A stretch of DNA of 64,000 nucleotides from Dyadobacter sp. 676 (GCF_040448675.1 NZ_CP159289.1:4819001-4883000); one strand, 5' to 3'. Numbered from the stretch's first letter, positions 17,830 through 28,521 are shown. Numbers and translations are program-made. Notes: generated by a model not told the origin, from the letters alone.

Positions 17830-20800
17830 TTAGAATGTGATGTTTAAACCGGCTGAAATGGTTTTCGACATAGGGTATGTACGCCCGTTGGTTGCGTCGC
17901 CGTCGAATGCTTCGGGATCGATATATTTCGAGCGGAGCGGTGTGTAAGTCAGCAGGTTTTCACCGCTGATGTAAATACGGGCTCTGGGAATGCGGACCAT
18001 TTTGCTGATTTTCTCGGGAACGGTGTAGCCGATCACGACATTTTTCAGGCGCAGGTAACCCACATTCTGAATGTAGCGGTCGTTGGCCGCGTTCAGGTCG
18101 CCGCCCGCGTTGAGGGCCGTGTAACCCCGCAATACAGGGAAGTACGCATTCGGGTTTTCAGGCGTCCAGATATCCTTGCCGAAATCTTCGGGAATAAACG
18201 AGTAATAAGGACGTGAATAGGGGCCCCAGAATTTGTCGGCATTGTTGCCCGGATACCAGTTTTTCCGGAGAATACCCTGCGCCAGCGCCGAAAAGTCGAA
18301 GCCGTTCCAGGATGCGCCGATATTGATCCCGTACCGGTAGCGTGCGCGGTTATTCCCGATCTTTTTCAGGTCGCCGTGGTCGCCCAATGTGTTCGCCCCC
18401 TGGTCGATCTTGCCGTCGCCGTTAAGGTCGGCGAATTTCAGGTCTCCGGCCTGCAATTTGCTCCAGTCGCCCGGCGCGCTCAGTCGTTGTTTGTTCACGA
18501 TGGTCTGATCCACCTTGTATGCCTGGGCTTCCTCGTTGCTCTGGAACATGCCGTCGATCTGGTAACCCCACATTTCACCGATTACCTGGCCAATGTACGG
18601 GTTCGACAGCGTCTTGTTAGGGTTGTCGTATTTGGTAACCTTCGATTTCGAATCCGACACGACAAAGGACACATTGTAGGAGAATGGCCTGCCGCCTATG
18701 TTGAAGCGATCGGCCCAGCCGAGGGTTAGCTCGAAACCTTTGGTCCGGATGTTACCCGCATTCTGGGTAGGCACCGTAGCTCCGTAAACCGACGGCAGCA
18801 CCTGCCCCGGTACCAGGATGCCCGTGGTATTGCGGATGTAGCCGTCGAAGGAGATATTCAGACGGTTTTTCAGCAACGTCGCGTCCAGACCGATGTTCGA
18901 GGTCGTCGCGGATTCCCAGGTGAGTCCTGCCGAAATAGGCGCCGGGCTGCTCACATATTGCAATTTCTGGCCGTTGGTGATCCAGCTTGACTGCGCGGTG
19001 GGCATCATCGGGATGTAAGGGTAGAAGCTCGACGATGCGGGGTTGTCGTTGAATTTCGGAGGCAGCTGGTTGCCCAACGTTCCGTATGAAGCACGGATTT
19101 TCAGGTTGTTGACCGCATTGCGTGCCGATTCGAAAAAGTTTTCTTCGCTGATGCGCCATCCGGCCGACACCGAGGGGAAGAAGCCATTGCGGCGGCCGCT
19201 GCCAAAGCGCGAAGTTCCGTCCAGGCGGCCATTCACTTCCAGCAGGTATTTACCCAGGTAATCGTAGTTCGCGCGGAAAAACGCTCCGAAGAGCTCATAC
19301 TCATAGGCGCCGCCATTCACGAGCTGTTCGCCGGTACCGAGGTTCAGGTCGTTGAGACTTTCGGAAAGCAGGTTTTTCCTGGAACCCGCCAGTACCTGAT
19401 GTTTGCGCGTTTCGTAGTTGATACCCGCCATTGCGCTCACGTAATGCTTGCCGAAAGTATGGTTGTAAGATGAAAACACGTTCACTACGTTCTGAGGGTC
19501 GAACCAGAATGTTTTTTTCAACTGATCGGTATTGTAGTTCGGAACGGTGGTCATGATGCCCGGCTGAATGGAATAGGTGGCAACAGCGGAACGGTACCAG
19601 TCGTCGGTAATATAGAATGAATACGAATGGTTCGCGGTCAGGTTCCAGTTTTTGGCCAGGCTCAGTTCCACCGTGTTAATTGTCGTAAGTTCGTGCACTC
19701 TCTGTTCGCCACCCGCAACGCCTTTAAGGAGATTGGCAAACAAGCCGTCGCCGATCGAGTAATTGTTTTTCAGCGTATTGTAAGTAGGCGTGCCGTCGGG
19801 GTTACGCGGCGCGTAAATGGGCAATGCATGCACGGTAATGGCTACGAAGTTGGAGTTGGCGCCGCCTTCCAGGCCCGGATATTTGTATCTCGAATCGAAG
19901 TACTGGGTATTGTTGCTTACTTTCAGCCAGGGCGTGAGCTGCGCATTGATTTTACTGCGCAGGGTGTACGACTTGAAATTGTCGGTATTGATGCGCATGA
20001 TGCCATCTTTCGAAAACAGCGAACCCGACAAAAAGTAATTTACCTTGTCGGTACCCCCCCGAGAGGTTCAGGTTGTGCTGTTGCGAAGGCTGCTTCATGT
20101 CGAAGATCGTGTTCCACCAGTCGTAGTTACCGTAGTAGTTGTAAATGTCCTTTCCATTCACATTTTTTACCACTACCCACGGACGGGCCGGATTTTCGGT
20201 TTTATCGAAACGACGCGCCTCGATTTCCTTGTAATCTTCCTCGGAATAGCGGGTGTAGCTGTTACCCGTTGCGCGGGTGAATGCTTCGTCATTGATCCTG
20301 ACATATTCATAACCGTTGGTCATGAAGTTGGTGTGGATGGTAGGTTTCGACCAGCCGAAGTTATTGCTGTAGGAAACGGAGGTCTTACCGTTCTTCGCTG
20401 ATTTGGTAGTTACGAGAATTACCCCGAACGCGCCGCGGGCACCATAAATCGCCGAAGCGGCGGCGTCTTTCAAAACGGAAACCGACTCCACATCGCCCGG
20501 GTTGATGCGGTTGAGGTCGCCCGGGATACCGTCGATAAGGACCAGCGGAGGTGCGCTGCCGCTGATGGACGTTTCGCCGCGCACATTCAGTGCGCCGCCT
20601 TTACCCGGCTGGCCGGTGCTGAATGTGATGTTCAGGTTGGGCACCATCCCTTGCAGGATCTGAGACATATTGTTCAAAGGCCGGTTTTCCAGGTCTTTTG
20701 CCTGTACCTGTGAAACCGCTCCCGTGAGGTTCACGCGTTTCTGCGTTCCGTAACCCACCACCACGAGTTCGGACAATGCCTTGTTGTCGGCCTGCAAGGT

Positions 20801-21472
20801 CACATTGATTGCGGTGTGGGTCCCCACCACGATTTCCTGTGAAATATAACCTACATAGCTGAAAACCAATGCCGATTCCACATTAGGAACCGTGATTTCG
20901 TACTTTCCCTCGCTGTCCGTAGTGGTACCCTGCGAGGTTCCCTTCACGACAATGCTGACACCCGGTAGGGTACCCTGCCCGTCGGACGAAGACACCGTTC
21001 CGCGCACCCGGATTTCGGTAGGCAGCACATATTGCTGTAACTTTTCTTCCAGCTCGGGGATCACCGACTCTTCGCGGCTGACGCGCGTCTTGGCGAGCAC
21101 GATCTGGTTGTCGATCAGTTTGTAATTGATACCGCGAGGAGCCAGCAGCTGGTCCAGCACTTTGGAAAGTTTCTGGTTTTTTACCTCGATCGTGACGTTT
21201 TCCTTGACGGAGACCCGGCTGCTGTAAACAAAGCGGGTGTTGGCACGGGCCTGGATCTCGTTCAGGGCCTGTTTGAGCGAAACATTGCGGAGCGTGAGCG
21301 TAAGGTCCTTGCTCAGCACAGACTGGGCCGCAGTTTCCTTCGCATAACTGCCGGCTGCAAGCGAGACGGCAAGAATCCATTGAAGCAGTCCAATGCGCAT
21401 AATTTTTCGCCAGTCGACCGGCTTGTTACGTACTGTTTTTTGCATAATTTTGATTGTCTGATGGTTAGGCAC
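17830..21472 (-). CDS. SusC/RagA TonB-linked transporter with STN domain (frameshifted in this sequence)
   Basis: Two overlapping frames together make one normal 1213-residue SusC. The first (21472 down to 19952) has the signal peptide, STN domain (LKQALNEIQARANTRFVYSS), carboxypeptidase-regulatory-like domain (VRGTVSSSDGQGTLPGVSIVVKG), TonB-box region LSELVVVGYGT and plug. The second (down to 17830) has the whole barrel. They switch at a run of seven C at 20054-20060. With six, the reading becomes LSGGTDKVNYFLSGSLF, the conserved SusC sequence. The gene is paired with SusD at 16075 and FecR/sigma upstream. An overcalled base is the likely cause, but slippage in a G7 tract of a surface protein is an alternative. 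Confidence 0.88.
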
Positions 21473-21613
21473 TATTGGATAAAAACATCCTTTTGAAACG
21501 GTGGTACGAAGAAAAAGGATGGCATTTCGGGGCCGGGTAGTGGTGGTACACTTCCGGCCTTTTTCACGGCGGTACGGACGGGTTTTTCATAAGTTCATGG
21601 GTGGGTATGTTCG

Positions 21614-22639
21614 TTATTCACAGGGTTCTCCGTTGATGGTGATGTTATTGTCTGAAATAGTGTAGGTTACTTCGAGCGAGGTACAGAGAATTTCCAGAAT
21701 AGCGGGGAAAGCCTGCGACTCGAAGTTGGCGGTAAGGCCGCATCTGGCCAGGCCGGGATTTGTAAGCGCGATCGACACGTTGAAGCGTTTTTCGAGCTGT
21801 TCGATCACCTTGCTCAGCGGCGTTTCCTCAAATACGATGGTTACGGGCTCGTAAAGCTCTTTTCTCGTTTGCGGAGGTAATGTTTTATAGGTCAGTTTTT
21901 TGGAATCGAGTTCGAATAAAGCCTGCTGCTGCGGTTTCAGAACCACTTCCTGCCTGTCGAACGCCTTGCCCGCCGCGGTCACCTGAACACTGCCTGTCAC
22001 GACATCCACCTGGAATTTTTTCTGGCTTTCTATCGCTTTTACATTGAAGCTCGTACCCAGCACTCGGATGACCATGTCGCCGCTGGCGATGTTGAACGGA
22101 CGTGTTTTGTCTTTTTTTACATCAAAAAAACCTTCTCCCGAAAACATCACAAACCGTTTGTTGTCGGCAAATGCGGTACGATACTTGATGGTGGATTTCG
22201 GATGCATGCTCACGACGCTGCCATCGGGAAGCCGGTGCCGGACAATCTGTTTGCCGGTATTTTCAAAAGTGGTTACCGGCAACGCTTTCGGCGGATCGGA
22301 TTTCTGACCCTTGACGGTAACCTCGGGCAATCGCATTGTTTTCAGGTTTCCCGCGAGGAAAATACCCAGCGTAACGAGTATAGAGGCCGCTATTCCCGCC
22401 AGCCAGTGCCACGGTAACCGGCGCACCGGCCGCTCTTCCGTCAAATTCAGCTCCCGCCGGATATTCCCGAATGTTTCATGCCGTAATTCGTCCTGTTCCG
22501 CATCCGGCAAATGATCCAGATAACGCGGCTCGCCCTGGAGCGACGCATACCAGGCTTCGACGAGTTCTTTTTCCGCGTCGGTGCATTCACCGGACAGGTA
22601 TTTTTCGAGTAATTCGGGCGGTATGCCGTTCGGCTTCAT
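21614..22639 (-). CDS. FecR-family anti-sigma factor
   Basis: The protein has 341 residues. The cytoplasmic N-terminal domain includes LLEKYLSGECTDAEKELVEAWYASL. One transmembrane helix (WHWLAGIAASILVTLGIFLAG) lies at about 79-99. The periplasmic FecR core has LPDGSVVSMHPKSTIKY, RFVMFSGEGFFDVKKDKTRPF and VIRVLGTSFNVKA. The C-terminal STN-interaction domain has FEETPLSKVIEQLEKRFNVSI and ends in GEPCE, as in the first locus (GPGCE). It relays the SusC2 signal to the sigma gene upstream. Gaps of 72 bases to the sigma gene and 141 to susC suggest a shared or regulated transcript. Confidence 0.92.
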   Translation of the reverse strand: MKPNGIPPELLEKYLSGECTDAEKELVEAWYASLQGEPRYLDHLPDAEQDELRHETFGNIRRELNLTEERPVRRLPWHWLAGIAASILVTLGIFLAGNLKTMRLPEVTVKGQKSDPPKALPVTTFENTGKQIVRHRLPDGSVVSMHPKSTIKYRTAFADNKRFVMFSGEGFFDVKKDKTRPFNIASGDMVIRVLGTSFNVKAIESQKKFQVDVVTGSVQVTAAGKAFDRQEVVLKPQQQALFELDSKKLTYKTLPPQTRKELYEPVTIVFEETPLSKVIEQLEKRFNVSIALTNPGLARCGLTANFESQAFPAILEILCTSLEVTYTISDNNITINGEPCE

Positions 22640-22711
22640 GGGATCTGGGATGTTGTCATCCCGGAAGTCGCGCGCCGGAGAGGAGACCCTTAGTCGTTTT
22701 TGAATTTTTTT

Positions 22712-23299
22712 TTAAAAAGAAGAAAAAAGGATCAGAGCGCAGGTCATATGCTCCTTTAAATGCGCTTTGAGAATACGCAGGGCCTTGGTGATGTGCTGTT
22801 CGACAGTCTTTTCGGAAATGCCCAGCTGCTCGCCGATTTGCCGGTTCGAAAATCCCTGGCGGCTCATGACGAAAACTTCGTGGCACTTGGGCGACAGTAA
22901 ATGGAGCCCTTTTTCGTACCGGTTTTGCAGGTCGGAGGCGAGGGTAGGCTGGTCGGCGAACTCGGAAACTTCGCTGCGCTGGATCTTCCATTGTCCGTAG
23001 TGGTGCTGGCGGGTGTATTCCTTCCGGTAGAAAGATATTATCAGCCGTTTAGCAATTGTAAACAGAAACGACCGCCCGCATTCCACCCGGTTTTGCCGAC
23101 GATGCTGCCAGATATTCACAAAAAGCTCCTGCACGATTTCCTGCGCGGTGAACCGGTCGTTGACTTTGGAGTAAGCGTAGTTGAAGAGGGTTTTGAAGTA
23201 ACGGTCGTACAGTTCCGCGAAGGCCAGCTCATCGTCCTGTTCACTGATCAGCGCAAGGATATTTTCATCGGAACAGGTGGCGTAAAAGTTGTTCATCAT
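22712..23299 (-). CDS. ECF RNA polymerase sigma factor (FecI-like)
   Basis: The protein has 195 residues. Region 2 is FAELYDRYFKTLFNYAYSKVNDRFTAQEIVQELFVNIWQHR. Region 4 is a LuxR-like helix-turn-helix, LSPKCHEVFVMSRQGFSNRQIGEQLGISEKTVEQHITKALRILKAHL. A short hydrophobic tail (CALILFSSF) follows, again like the first locus. It heads the second Sus locus and is divergent from araR. The 23300-23518 gap between them holds AT-rich promoter-like DNA, but I found no exact TAnnTTTG box there. Confidence 0.9.
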   Translation of the reverse strand: MMNNFYATCSDENILALISEQDDELAFAELYDRYFKTLFNYAYSKVNDRFTAQEIVQELFVNIWQHRRQNRVECGRSFLFTIAKRLIISFYRKEYTRQHHYGQWKIQRSEVSEFADQPTLASDLQNRYEKGLHLLSPKCHEVFVMSRQGFSNRQIGEQLGISEKTVEQHITKALRILKAHLKEHMTCALILFSSF

Positions 23300-23518
23300 G
23301 AAGATAGCCTTTTAATAATCTGATTATTTCGCTGCGAAGCGGTACAAAATTCGTACTTAAATTTGTGACTTAACTCTTTAGACAGATTAAGTAATCTCGT
23401 TCTTTTTTTTACTTTCTTAATATAAACTTAACATTTTCCCGGATTGTCCGCGAAAATATTTTGTAACTAGTAGTTGAATTATTGCATTGAAAGACAATGC
23501 CTCTACGAGACCACATTA

Positions 23519-24220
23519 ATGAATAACTATCCCCAGGCCACCCGGATCCTCGTGGCTATCGACTGTATTATTTTCGGTTTTGACGGCAAGGACATCAAAC
23601 TGTTGCTGATTAAGAGGAACTTCGAGCCGGAAAAGGGCAAATGGTCGCTGATGGGCGGCTTTCTGAATGCTGACGAGGACCTTGACAATGGCGCGGCGCG
23701 TATCCTGTACAATCTCACGGGCCTGAAAGACATTTATGTGGAACAGCTCGAAACTTTTGGCAAGGCCGACCGTGACCCGGGGGAGCGCACCGTTTCGGTT
23801 GTTTTCTTTGCGTTGATCAAAATCGACGACCACGATTCGGAGGCCGTCAAGAGCCACAATGCGTCCTGGATCACCCTCGATGCACGCCCGAAACTCATCT
23901 TCGACCACGAACAAATGGTGCTCCGGGCCATCGAACACCTCAAATACAAGGCCGCGCTGCACCCGATCGGCTTCGAGCTCCTCCCCGAACGCTTCACCAT
24001 CCCGCAACTCCAGAAACTTTACGAAGCCATTTACAATATTCCCATCGACAGACGGAATTTCAGCCGCAAACTGCTTTCGACGGGCCTGCTCATCGACACC
24101 GGCCAGAAAAACAACAATAGCGCCACGAAGAAAGCGACGCTCTACAAACTCGATGCCGAGCGGTACAAGACAAAATTCCATTCGTTCTGGAATTTCATGC
24201 CGGATTCGATGAAGAGCTAA
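23519..24220 (+). CDS. araR: AraR-type NUDIX-family arabinose regulator
   Basis: The protein has 233 residues from ATG 23519 (MNNYPQATRIL). An in-frame start at 23474 adds a poorly supported 15-residue leader. The N-terminal NUDIX-like fold (LLLIKRNFEPEKGKWSLMGGFLNADEDLDNGAARILYNLTGL) keeps the shape of the Nudix box, but REXXEE is degraded to DNGAARILYNLTG, so hydrolase activity is unlikely. The C-terminal part (FTIPQLQKLYEAIYNIPIDRRNFSRKLLSTGLLIDTG) is a winged helix. This is the architecture of the L-arabinose-responsive repressor AraR known from Bacteroides. The araBAD genes lie immediately downstream on the same strand, which supports the assignment. Confidence 0.87.
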   Translation: MNNYPQATRILVAIDCIIFGFDGKDIKLLLIKRNFEPEKGKWSLMGGFLNADEDLDNGAARILYNLTGLKDIYVEQLETFGKADRDPGERTVSVVFFALIKIDDHDSEAVKSHNASWITLDARPKLIFDHEQMVLRAIEHLKYKAALHPIGFELLPERFTIPQLQKLYEAIYNIPIDRRNFSRKLLSTGLLIDTGQKNNNSATKKATLYKLDAERYKTKFHSFWNFMPDSMKS

Positions 24221-24235
24221 TGAGCCAATGATTGA

Positions 24236-24373
24236 TTGAATGAGTGAATGAGTGAATAGTCAAGCTTTGTCAGGAATTGTTTTGGGCGGTGATGATTATT
24301 TCCATGCCACACAACTCATGGCTATACTTGACCATAACTGAATATTCACTCATTCGGTCATTCACTCATTCAA
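24236..24373. repeat. Intergenic mirrored repeat element (GAATGAGT / GTCARG units)
   Basis: TTGAATGAGTGAATGA at 24236-24251 has an exact inverted copy at 24358-24373. Inside it, AGTCAAGCTT and TGTCAGGAAT (24258-24277) face ACTTGACC at 24327-24333 on the other arm. The element can fold into a long imperfect hairpin between araR and araB. Its 10-base GTCARG units are the same as those in the element at 42070-42290. It may separate araR transcription from araBAD; the role is unknown. Confidence 0.75.
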
Positions 24374-24414
24374 AATTTAAATTGTGTCAATATTACACCA
24401 AAAGCAATTTTATT

Positions 24415-24422
24415 TATATTTG
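24415..24422 (+). promoter_or_regulatory. Candidate -7 box (TATATTTG) of the araBAD promoter
   Basis: TATATTTG matches TAnnTTTG and lies 60 bases before the araB ATG. No TTG is found at the usual 19-21-base distance (the nearest is 24382-24384, spacer 30). AraR should act here; a weak palindrome GTGT...ACAC at about 24384-24398 could be part of an operator, but I cannot confirm it. Confidence 0.4.
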
Positions 24423-24482
24423 TTAGGTGATAAGTTAAATAAATGCGTCAAATTGGTTTGATAACATCCTAAACCGACATTT

Positions 24483-26147
24483 ATGAAAGAGAACTACGTC
24501 ATTGGTATCGACTTCGGTACCGATTCTGTGAGGGCATTGGTGGTCAATGCGGATACCGGGGCACAGGTAGGGACGGCCGTGGAGGAATATCCGCGCTGGA
24601 AACAGGGCAAGTATTGCGATGCGGGCATCTCGCAATTCCGGCAGCATCCGCTTGATTACCTCGAAAGCCTGGAAAGCGCCGTGCGTGGCGCATTGGACCA
24701 GGCTCCGGAGGGCGTTAGGCAAAATGTACGGGGTATTTCGGTGGACACGACGGGTTCCACACCGGTAGCCGTGGACCGCGCCGGAACGCCGCTGGCACTG
24801 CTGCCCGAATTCGCCGATAATCCGAACGGGATGTTTGTCCTCTGGAAAGATCACACGGCCAATGAGGAGGCCGGGGAGATCAACAGGCTGGCGCATCGAT
24901 ATGATATCGATTTTACCAAATACGTGGGTGGCATTTATTCGTCGGAATGGTTTTGGGCCAAAATCCTGCACACGCTGCGCGCGGACGAAGCCGTACGCCG
25001 ACAAGCATTCTCGTGGGTGGAGCATTGCGACTGGATTTCCGCCGAACTGACCGGCATTACCGACCCGCTCACATTAAAACGCTCCCGCTGCGCCGCGGGC
25101 CACAAGGCGCTCTGGCATCAGGAATTCGAAGGCCTGCCGCCCAATGCGTTCTTCAAAGAGCTCGATCCGCTGCTCGACGGCCTTCGCGAGCGTCTTTTCA
25201 CTACAACCGAAACCTCCGACCAGCCAATGGGTACCATTTCAAAAGAATGGGCCGCTAAGCTGCGCATTCCGGAAGAGGTGGTTATCGGCGTAGGCGCATT
25301 CGATGCGCATATGGGCGCGGTAGGCGCGCTGATCGAGCCGTATTCACTCTGCAAGGTGATCGGTACTTCCACCTGCGATATGCTCGTGGCCCCCAATGAG
25401 GAGGTTGGGCACTTGCTGATTAAAGGCATTTGCGGGCAGGTTGACGGTTCCATCGTGCCGGGCATGCTGGGTATGGAAGCAGGGCAATCGGCTTTCGGCG
25501 ATATTTACGCCTGGTTTTCCAGGATCGTTATCGAACCGGTGCGTGCACTGCTGGGCGACGCAGAAGCCGCTGAACTATCGCGGAAATTGATTCCGTACCT
25601 TGCGGAACAAGCCTCGGGGCTTCCGGTTACGCCCAATGATATTATTGCTGTCGACTGGCTGAACGGTCGCCGCACACCGGACGCAAAACACACGTTGAAA
25701 GGCGGACTGCTGGGGTTGAACCTCGCCAGCGACAGCGCGCGCATATTCAAGGCATTGGTGGAAGCAACTGCCTACGGCTCCAAGGCTATTGTAGAGCGTT
25801 TCAGGAACGAAGGCGTGCCCATTCACCAGGTTATCGCGATTGGAGGGGTAGCTAAAAAATCGGCATTTGTAATGCAAACGCTGGCCGATGTGCTCGATAT
25901 GCCCATTAAGGTAGCTGCATCAGAGCAGGCTTGTGCCTTGGGCGCCGCGATGTTCGCGGCGGTAGCGGCTGGCGTACACGATACGTTGCAGGAAGCTCAG
26001 GAAGCGATGAGTTCCGGTTTCGATGCGGTGTATCAGCCAAGGGAAGCGCAATCTGCGGTGTATCGGCAGCTTTATCAGAAATACCTCGAAGCAGGTAACT
26101 ATATCGAAAACGAATTTTTACAAAAAGCACATTTACAATTCACCTGA
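24483..26147 (+). CDS. araB: Ribulokinase
   Basis: The enzyme phosphorylates L-ribulose to L-ribulose 5-phosphate in arabinose catabolism. It has 554 residues, the normal length. The FGGY-kinase N-terminal ATPase motif is [16 protein letters not shown] (residues 8-23). Ribulokinase-type signatures are [25 protein letters not shown] and [12 protein letters not shown], followed by [16 protein letters not shown] and IGTSTCDML. The C-terminal lobe has [21 protein letters not shown]. Its stop TGA shares the final A with the ATG of araA (TGATG at 26145-26149), so the two are translationally coupled. Confidence 0.96.
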   Translation: MKENYVIGIDFGTDSVRALVVNADTGAQVGTAVEEYPRWKQGKYCDAGISQFRQHPLDYLESLESAVRGALDQAPEGVRQNVRGISVDTTGSTPVAVDRAGTPLALLPEFADNPNGMFVLWKDHTANEEAGEINRLAHRYDIDFTKYVGGIYSSEWFWAKILHTLRADEAVRRQAFSWVEHCDWISAELTGITDPLTLKRSRCAAGHKALWHQEFEGLPPNAFFKELDPLLDGLRERLFTTTETSDQPMGTISKEWAAKLRIPEEVVIGVGAFDAHMGAVGALIEPYSLCKVIGTSTCDMLVAPNEEVGHLLIKGICGQVDGSIVPGMLGMEAGQSAFGDIYAWFSRIVIEPVRALLGDAEAAELSRKLIPYLAEQASGLPVTPNDIIAVDWLNGRRTPDAKHTLKGGLLGLNLASDSARIFKALVEATAYGSKAIVERFRNEGVPIHQVIAIGGVAKKSAFVMQTLADVLDMPIKVAASEQACALGAAMFAAVAAGVHDTLQEAQEAMSSGFDAVYQPREAQSAVYRQLYQKYLEAGNYIENEFLQKAHLQFT

Positions 26148-27637
26148 TGCTTGATTTAAAACAGTTTGAAGTCTGGTTTGTTACCGGAAGCCAGCACTTG
26201 TACGGCGACGAAACACTACGCCAGGTCGATGAGCATTCGGAGATCATCGCCCGTTACCTCGATCAAGCCCCGCAAGTTCCCGTGCGGGTGGTTTTCAAAC
26301 CGGTTGTAAAAACGCCGGACGAAATTTATAACATCATTCAGGAGGCCAACAGCGCGGCCCGTTGCATTGGGATAGTGGCATGGATGCATACTTTCTCACC
26401 GGCTAAGATGTGGATCCGTGGCTTGCAGATATTGCAGAAGCCTTTGCTTCATCTGCATACCCAGTACAACCGCGATATTCCCTGGGCGGAAATCGATATG
26501 GATTTCATGAACCTGAACCAGTCGGCGCATGGCGACCGGGAGTTTGGTTTCATGATGACGCGCATGCGCCTGAGCCGTAAAGTGCTCGTAGGGCATTGGC
26601 AGCAGCCGGAGGTAGCAGAAGGTTTGGGCCAATGGGCCAGGGTAGCGGCAGGGCATCATGACCTGAAAGGGGCGAAATTCGTTCGTTTCGGGGATAATAT
26701 GCGCGAAGTGGCGGTTACGGACGGCGATAAGGTGGCTGCGGAAATGACCTTTGGCTTCTCGGTCAATACCTATGCCGTAGGCGATCTGGTGGCCGTTATC
26801 GACCAGGTTTCGGATGCGGAAGTTTCGGATTTGGTCCATGAATACCAGGACGTTTACCAGCTGGCTTCCGGCCTGGAAGCGGGCGGTTCGCGGCACCAGG
26901 CTCTGCGGGATGCCGCGAAAATCGAGCTGGGCCTGAAGTACTTTCTCAGGGACGGAAATTTTAAAGGTTATACCAACACATTCGAGGATCTCCACGGCAT
27001 GAAACAACTGCCGGGAATAGGCTCGCAGCGCATGATGGCCGCAGGATACGGGTATGCGGGCGAGGGCGACTGGAAGACCTCGGCGATGGTTCGCGCATTG
27101 AAAGTGATGGCCAGCGGCCTGCCGGGCGGCAATTCGTTTATGGAGGACTATACTTATCATTTCAACCCTTCCAACAACCTTGTGCTCGGCTCGCATATGC
27201 TTGAAATCTGTCCGAGCATCGCGAAAGGCAAACCGTCGGTTGAAATCCACGCGCTCGGCATAGGAGGGAAGGAGGACCCCGTCCGCCTTGTTTTCGATGC
27301 CCCTGCCGGCCCTGCTTTAAACGTGTCGCTGGTGGATATGGGCAACCGCTTCCGTTTGCTCGTGAACGAAGTGGAAGCGACCGAGGCAACAGAGCCGTTA
27401 CCTAAACTGCCCGTCGCGAGGGTACTCTGGAAACCGCTGCCGGATATGCAAACCGGCTGTGCGGCCTGGATTTATGCCGGCGGCGCGCACCATACCGCTT
27501 TCAGCCAGAACCTCACCACAGGGCACATCGAGACATTCGCCGAAATGGCAGGCGTAGAACTCGTGGTAATCGACAAAAACACGACGCTGCGGCAGCTGAA
27601 AAACGAACTGCGGTGGAGCGAAGCTTATTACAGATAA
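26147..27637 (+). CDS. araA: L-arabinose isomerase
   Basis: The enzyme interconverts L-arabinose and L-ribulose, the first step of the pathway, using Mn2+. Its 496 residues match the family. Conserved segments include [13 protein letters not shown] at the start, [52 protein letters not shown] (catalytic Glu), MEDYTYHF (second Glu), [12 protein letters not shown] (His) and [10 protein letters not shown] (His). It overlaps araB by one base and is followed 6 bases later by araD, so araBAD is one transcript. Confidence 0.97.
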   Translation: MLDLKQFEVWFVTGSQHLYGDETLRQVDEHSEIIARYLDQAPQVPVRVVFKPVVKTPDEIYNIIQEANSAARCIGIVAWMHTFSPAKMWIRGLQILQKPLLHLHTQYNRDIPWAEIDMDFMNLNQSAHGDREFGFMMTRMRLSRKVLVGHWQQPEVAEGLGQWARVAAGHHDLKGAKFVRFGDNMREVAVTDGDKVAAEMTFGFSVNTYAVGDLVAVIDQVSDAEVSDLVHEYQDVYQLASGLEAGGSRHQALRDAAKIELGLKYFLRDGNFKGYTNTFEDLHGMKQLPGIGSQRMMAAGYGYAGEGDWKTSAMVRALKVMASGLPGGNSFMEDYTYHFNPSNNLVLGSHMLEICPSIAKGKPSVEIHALGIGGKEDPVRLVFDAPAGPALNVSLVDMGNRFRLLVNEVEATEATEPLPKLPVARVLWKPLPDMQTGCAAWIYAGGAHHTAFSQNLTTGHIETFAEMAGVELVVIDKNTTLRQLKNELRWSEAYYR

Positions 27638-27643
27638 TCCGGA

Positions 27644-28349
27644 ATGTCAAAATATAAATACCTCAAAGAACAGGTTTACGAAGCCAATATGGAAATTCCG
27701 GGGGGAAGACCTGGCGATCGTAACCTTTGGAAATGTAAGCGGTATCGACCGGGCGGAAGGCGTAGTAGCCATCAAGCCGAGCGGCGTACCCTACCACCGA
27801 CTGAAAGCCGACGACATCGTGGTTGTGGACCTCGACAATAGGATTGTGGAGGGGAATATGCGGCCGTCATCGGATACGAAAACGCATACGCTGCTTTACA
27901 AACACTTCCCGGCGATCGGGGGCGTGTGCCATACGCATTCCACCTATGCCGTAGCGTGGGCACAGGCGATCCGGCCTATCCCGAACCTCGGGACCACGCA
28001 TGCCGACCATCTTACGGCGTCCATCCCGATAACGGAAGTGATGTCCGATGAAATGATCCTGCGCGACTACGAACTGGAAACCGGAAACCAGATCCTGAAC
28101 CTGTTTGCAAAGGAAAATCTGAGTTATGAAGAAGTGGAAATGGTGCTTGTAGCCTGTCATGGCCCGTTTACCTGGGGAAAAGACCCGGGCAAAGCCATTT
28201 ATAATTCAATCGTGCTGGAAGAGATCGCGAAAATGGCCTATCTCACATTGCAGATTAATCCGGCCGCGACGACGATCAAGCAAAGTCTGATCGACAAGCA
28301 TTATTTCAGGAAGCATGGTAAAGACGCCTACTATGGGCAAGGCTGCTAG
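27644..28349 (+). CDS. araD: L-ribulose-5-phosphate 4-epimerase (frameshifted in this sequence)
   Basis: The enzyme converts L-ribulose 5-phosphate to D-xylulose 5-phosphate, the last step of the operon. The frame from ATG 27644 reads KYLKEQVYEANMEIPGG and then becomes nonsense; the correct sequence continues in the next frame (FGNVSGIDRAEGVVAIKPSGVPY, SSDTKTHTLLYKHF, CHTHSTYAVAWAQA with the Zn-binding His pair, GTTHADHLTASIPITEVM, HGPFTWGK). Removing one G from the six at 27700-27705 restores MEIPGEDLAIVTFGNVSG and a 234-residue protein of standard length. A homopolymer overcall is most likely, since losing AraD would leave a toxic sugar-phosphate dead end. Confidence 0.92.
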
Positions 28350-28371
28350 GCAGCCCGGGACGAGCGCGAGG

Positions 28372-28521
28372 TCAGTCTTTTTTGGACGAGCGACGGCTGG
28401 CGATATTGCGCATTTGCTGCAATGCCTCCTGGCGGGTGATCGCTTTTTCGTTGGACTTGGCTTCCCGGAAGGCTTCTTTGGAAAAACGGCCTTTAAGCAG
28501 ATTGAAAATCGTGAAAATCAT
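28372..28521 (-). CDS. Small basic protein, 49 residues
   Basis: This short frame runs from ATG at 28519-28521 to TGA at 28372-28374. It reads MIFTIFNLLKGRFSKEAF, then a highly charged helical stretch with EKAITRQEALQQMRNIASRR and a Ser-Lys tail. The regular amphipathic pattern and charged residues look like a real small protein rather than noise, and it is placed just convergent to araD. I do not recognise the family. No strong Shine-Dalgarno is seen, which is normal in this phylum. It could be chance. Confidence 0.45.
   Translation of the reverse strand: MIFTIFNLLKGRFSKEAFREAKSNEKAITRQEALQQMRNIASRRSSKKD

Noticed and set aside
23474..23518. Upstream start for the NUDIX regulator
   Set aside because: The added residues are not typical of the family, while MNNYPQATRIL at 23519 is.
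24384..24398. AraR operator
   Set aside because: Only a short imperfect palindrome (GTGT...ACAC) is present; too weak without a known consensus to call.
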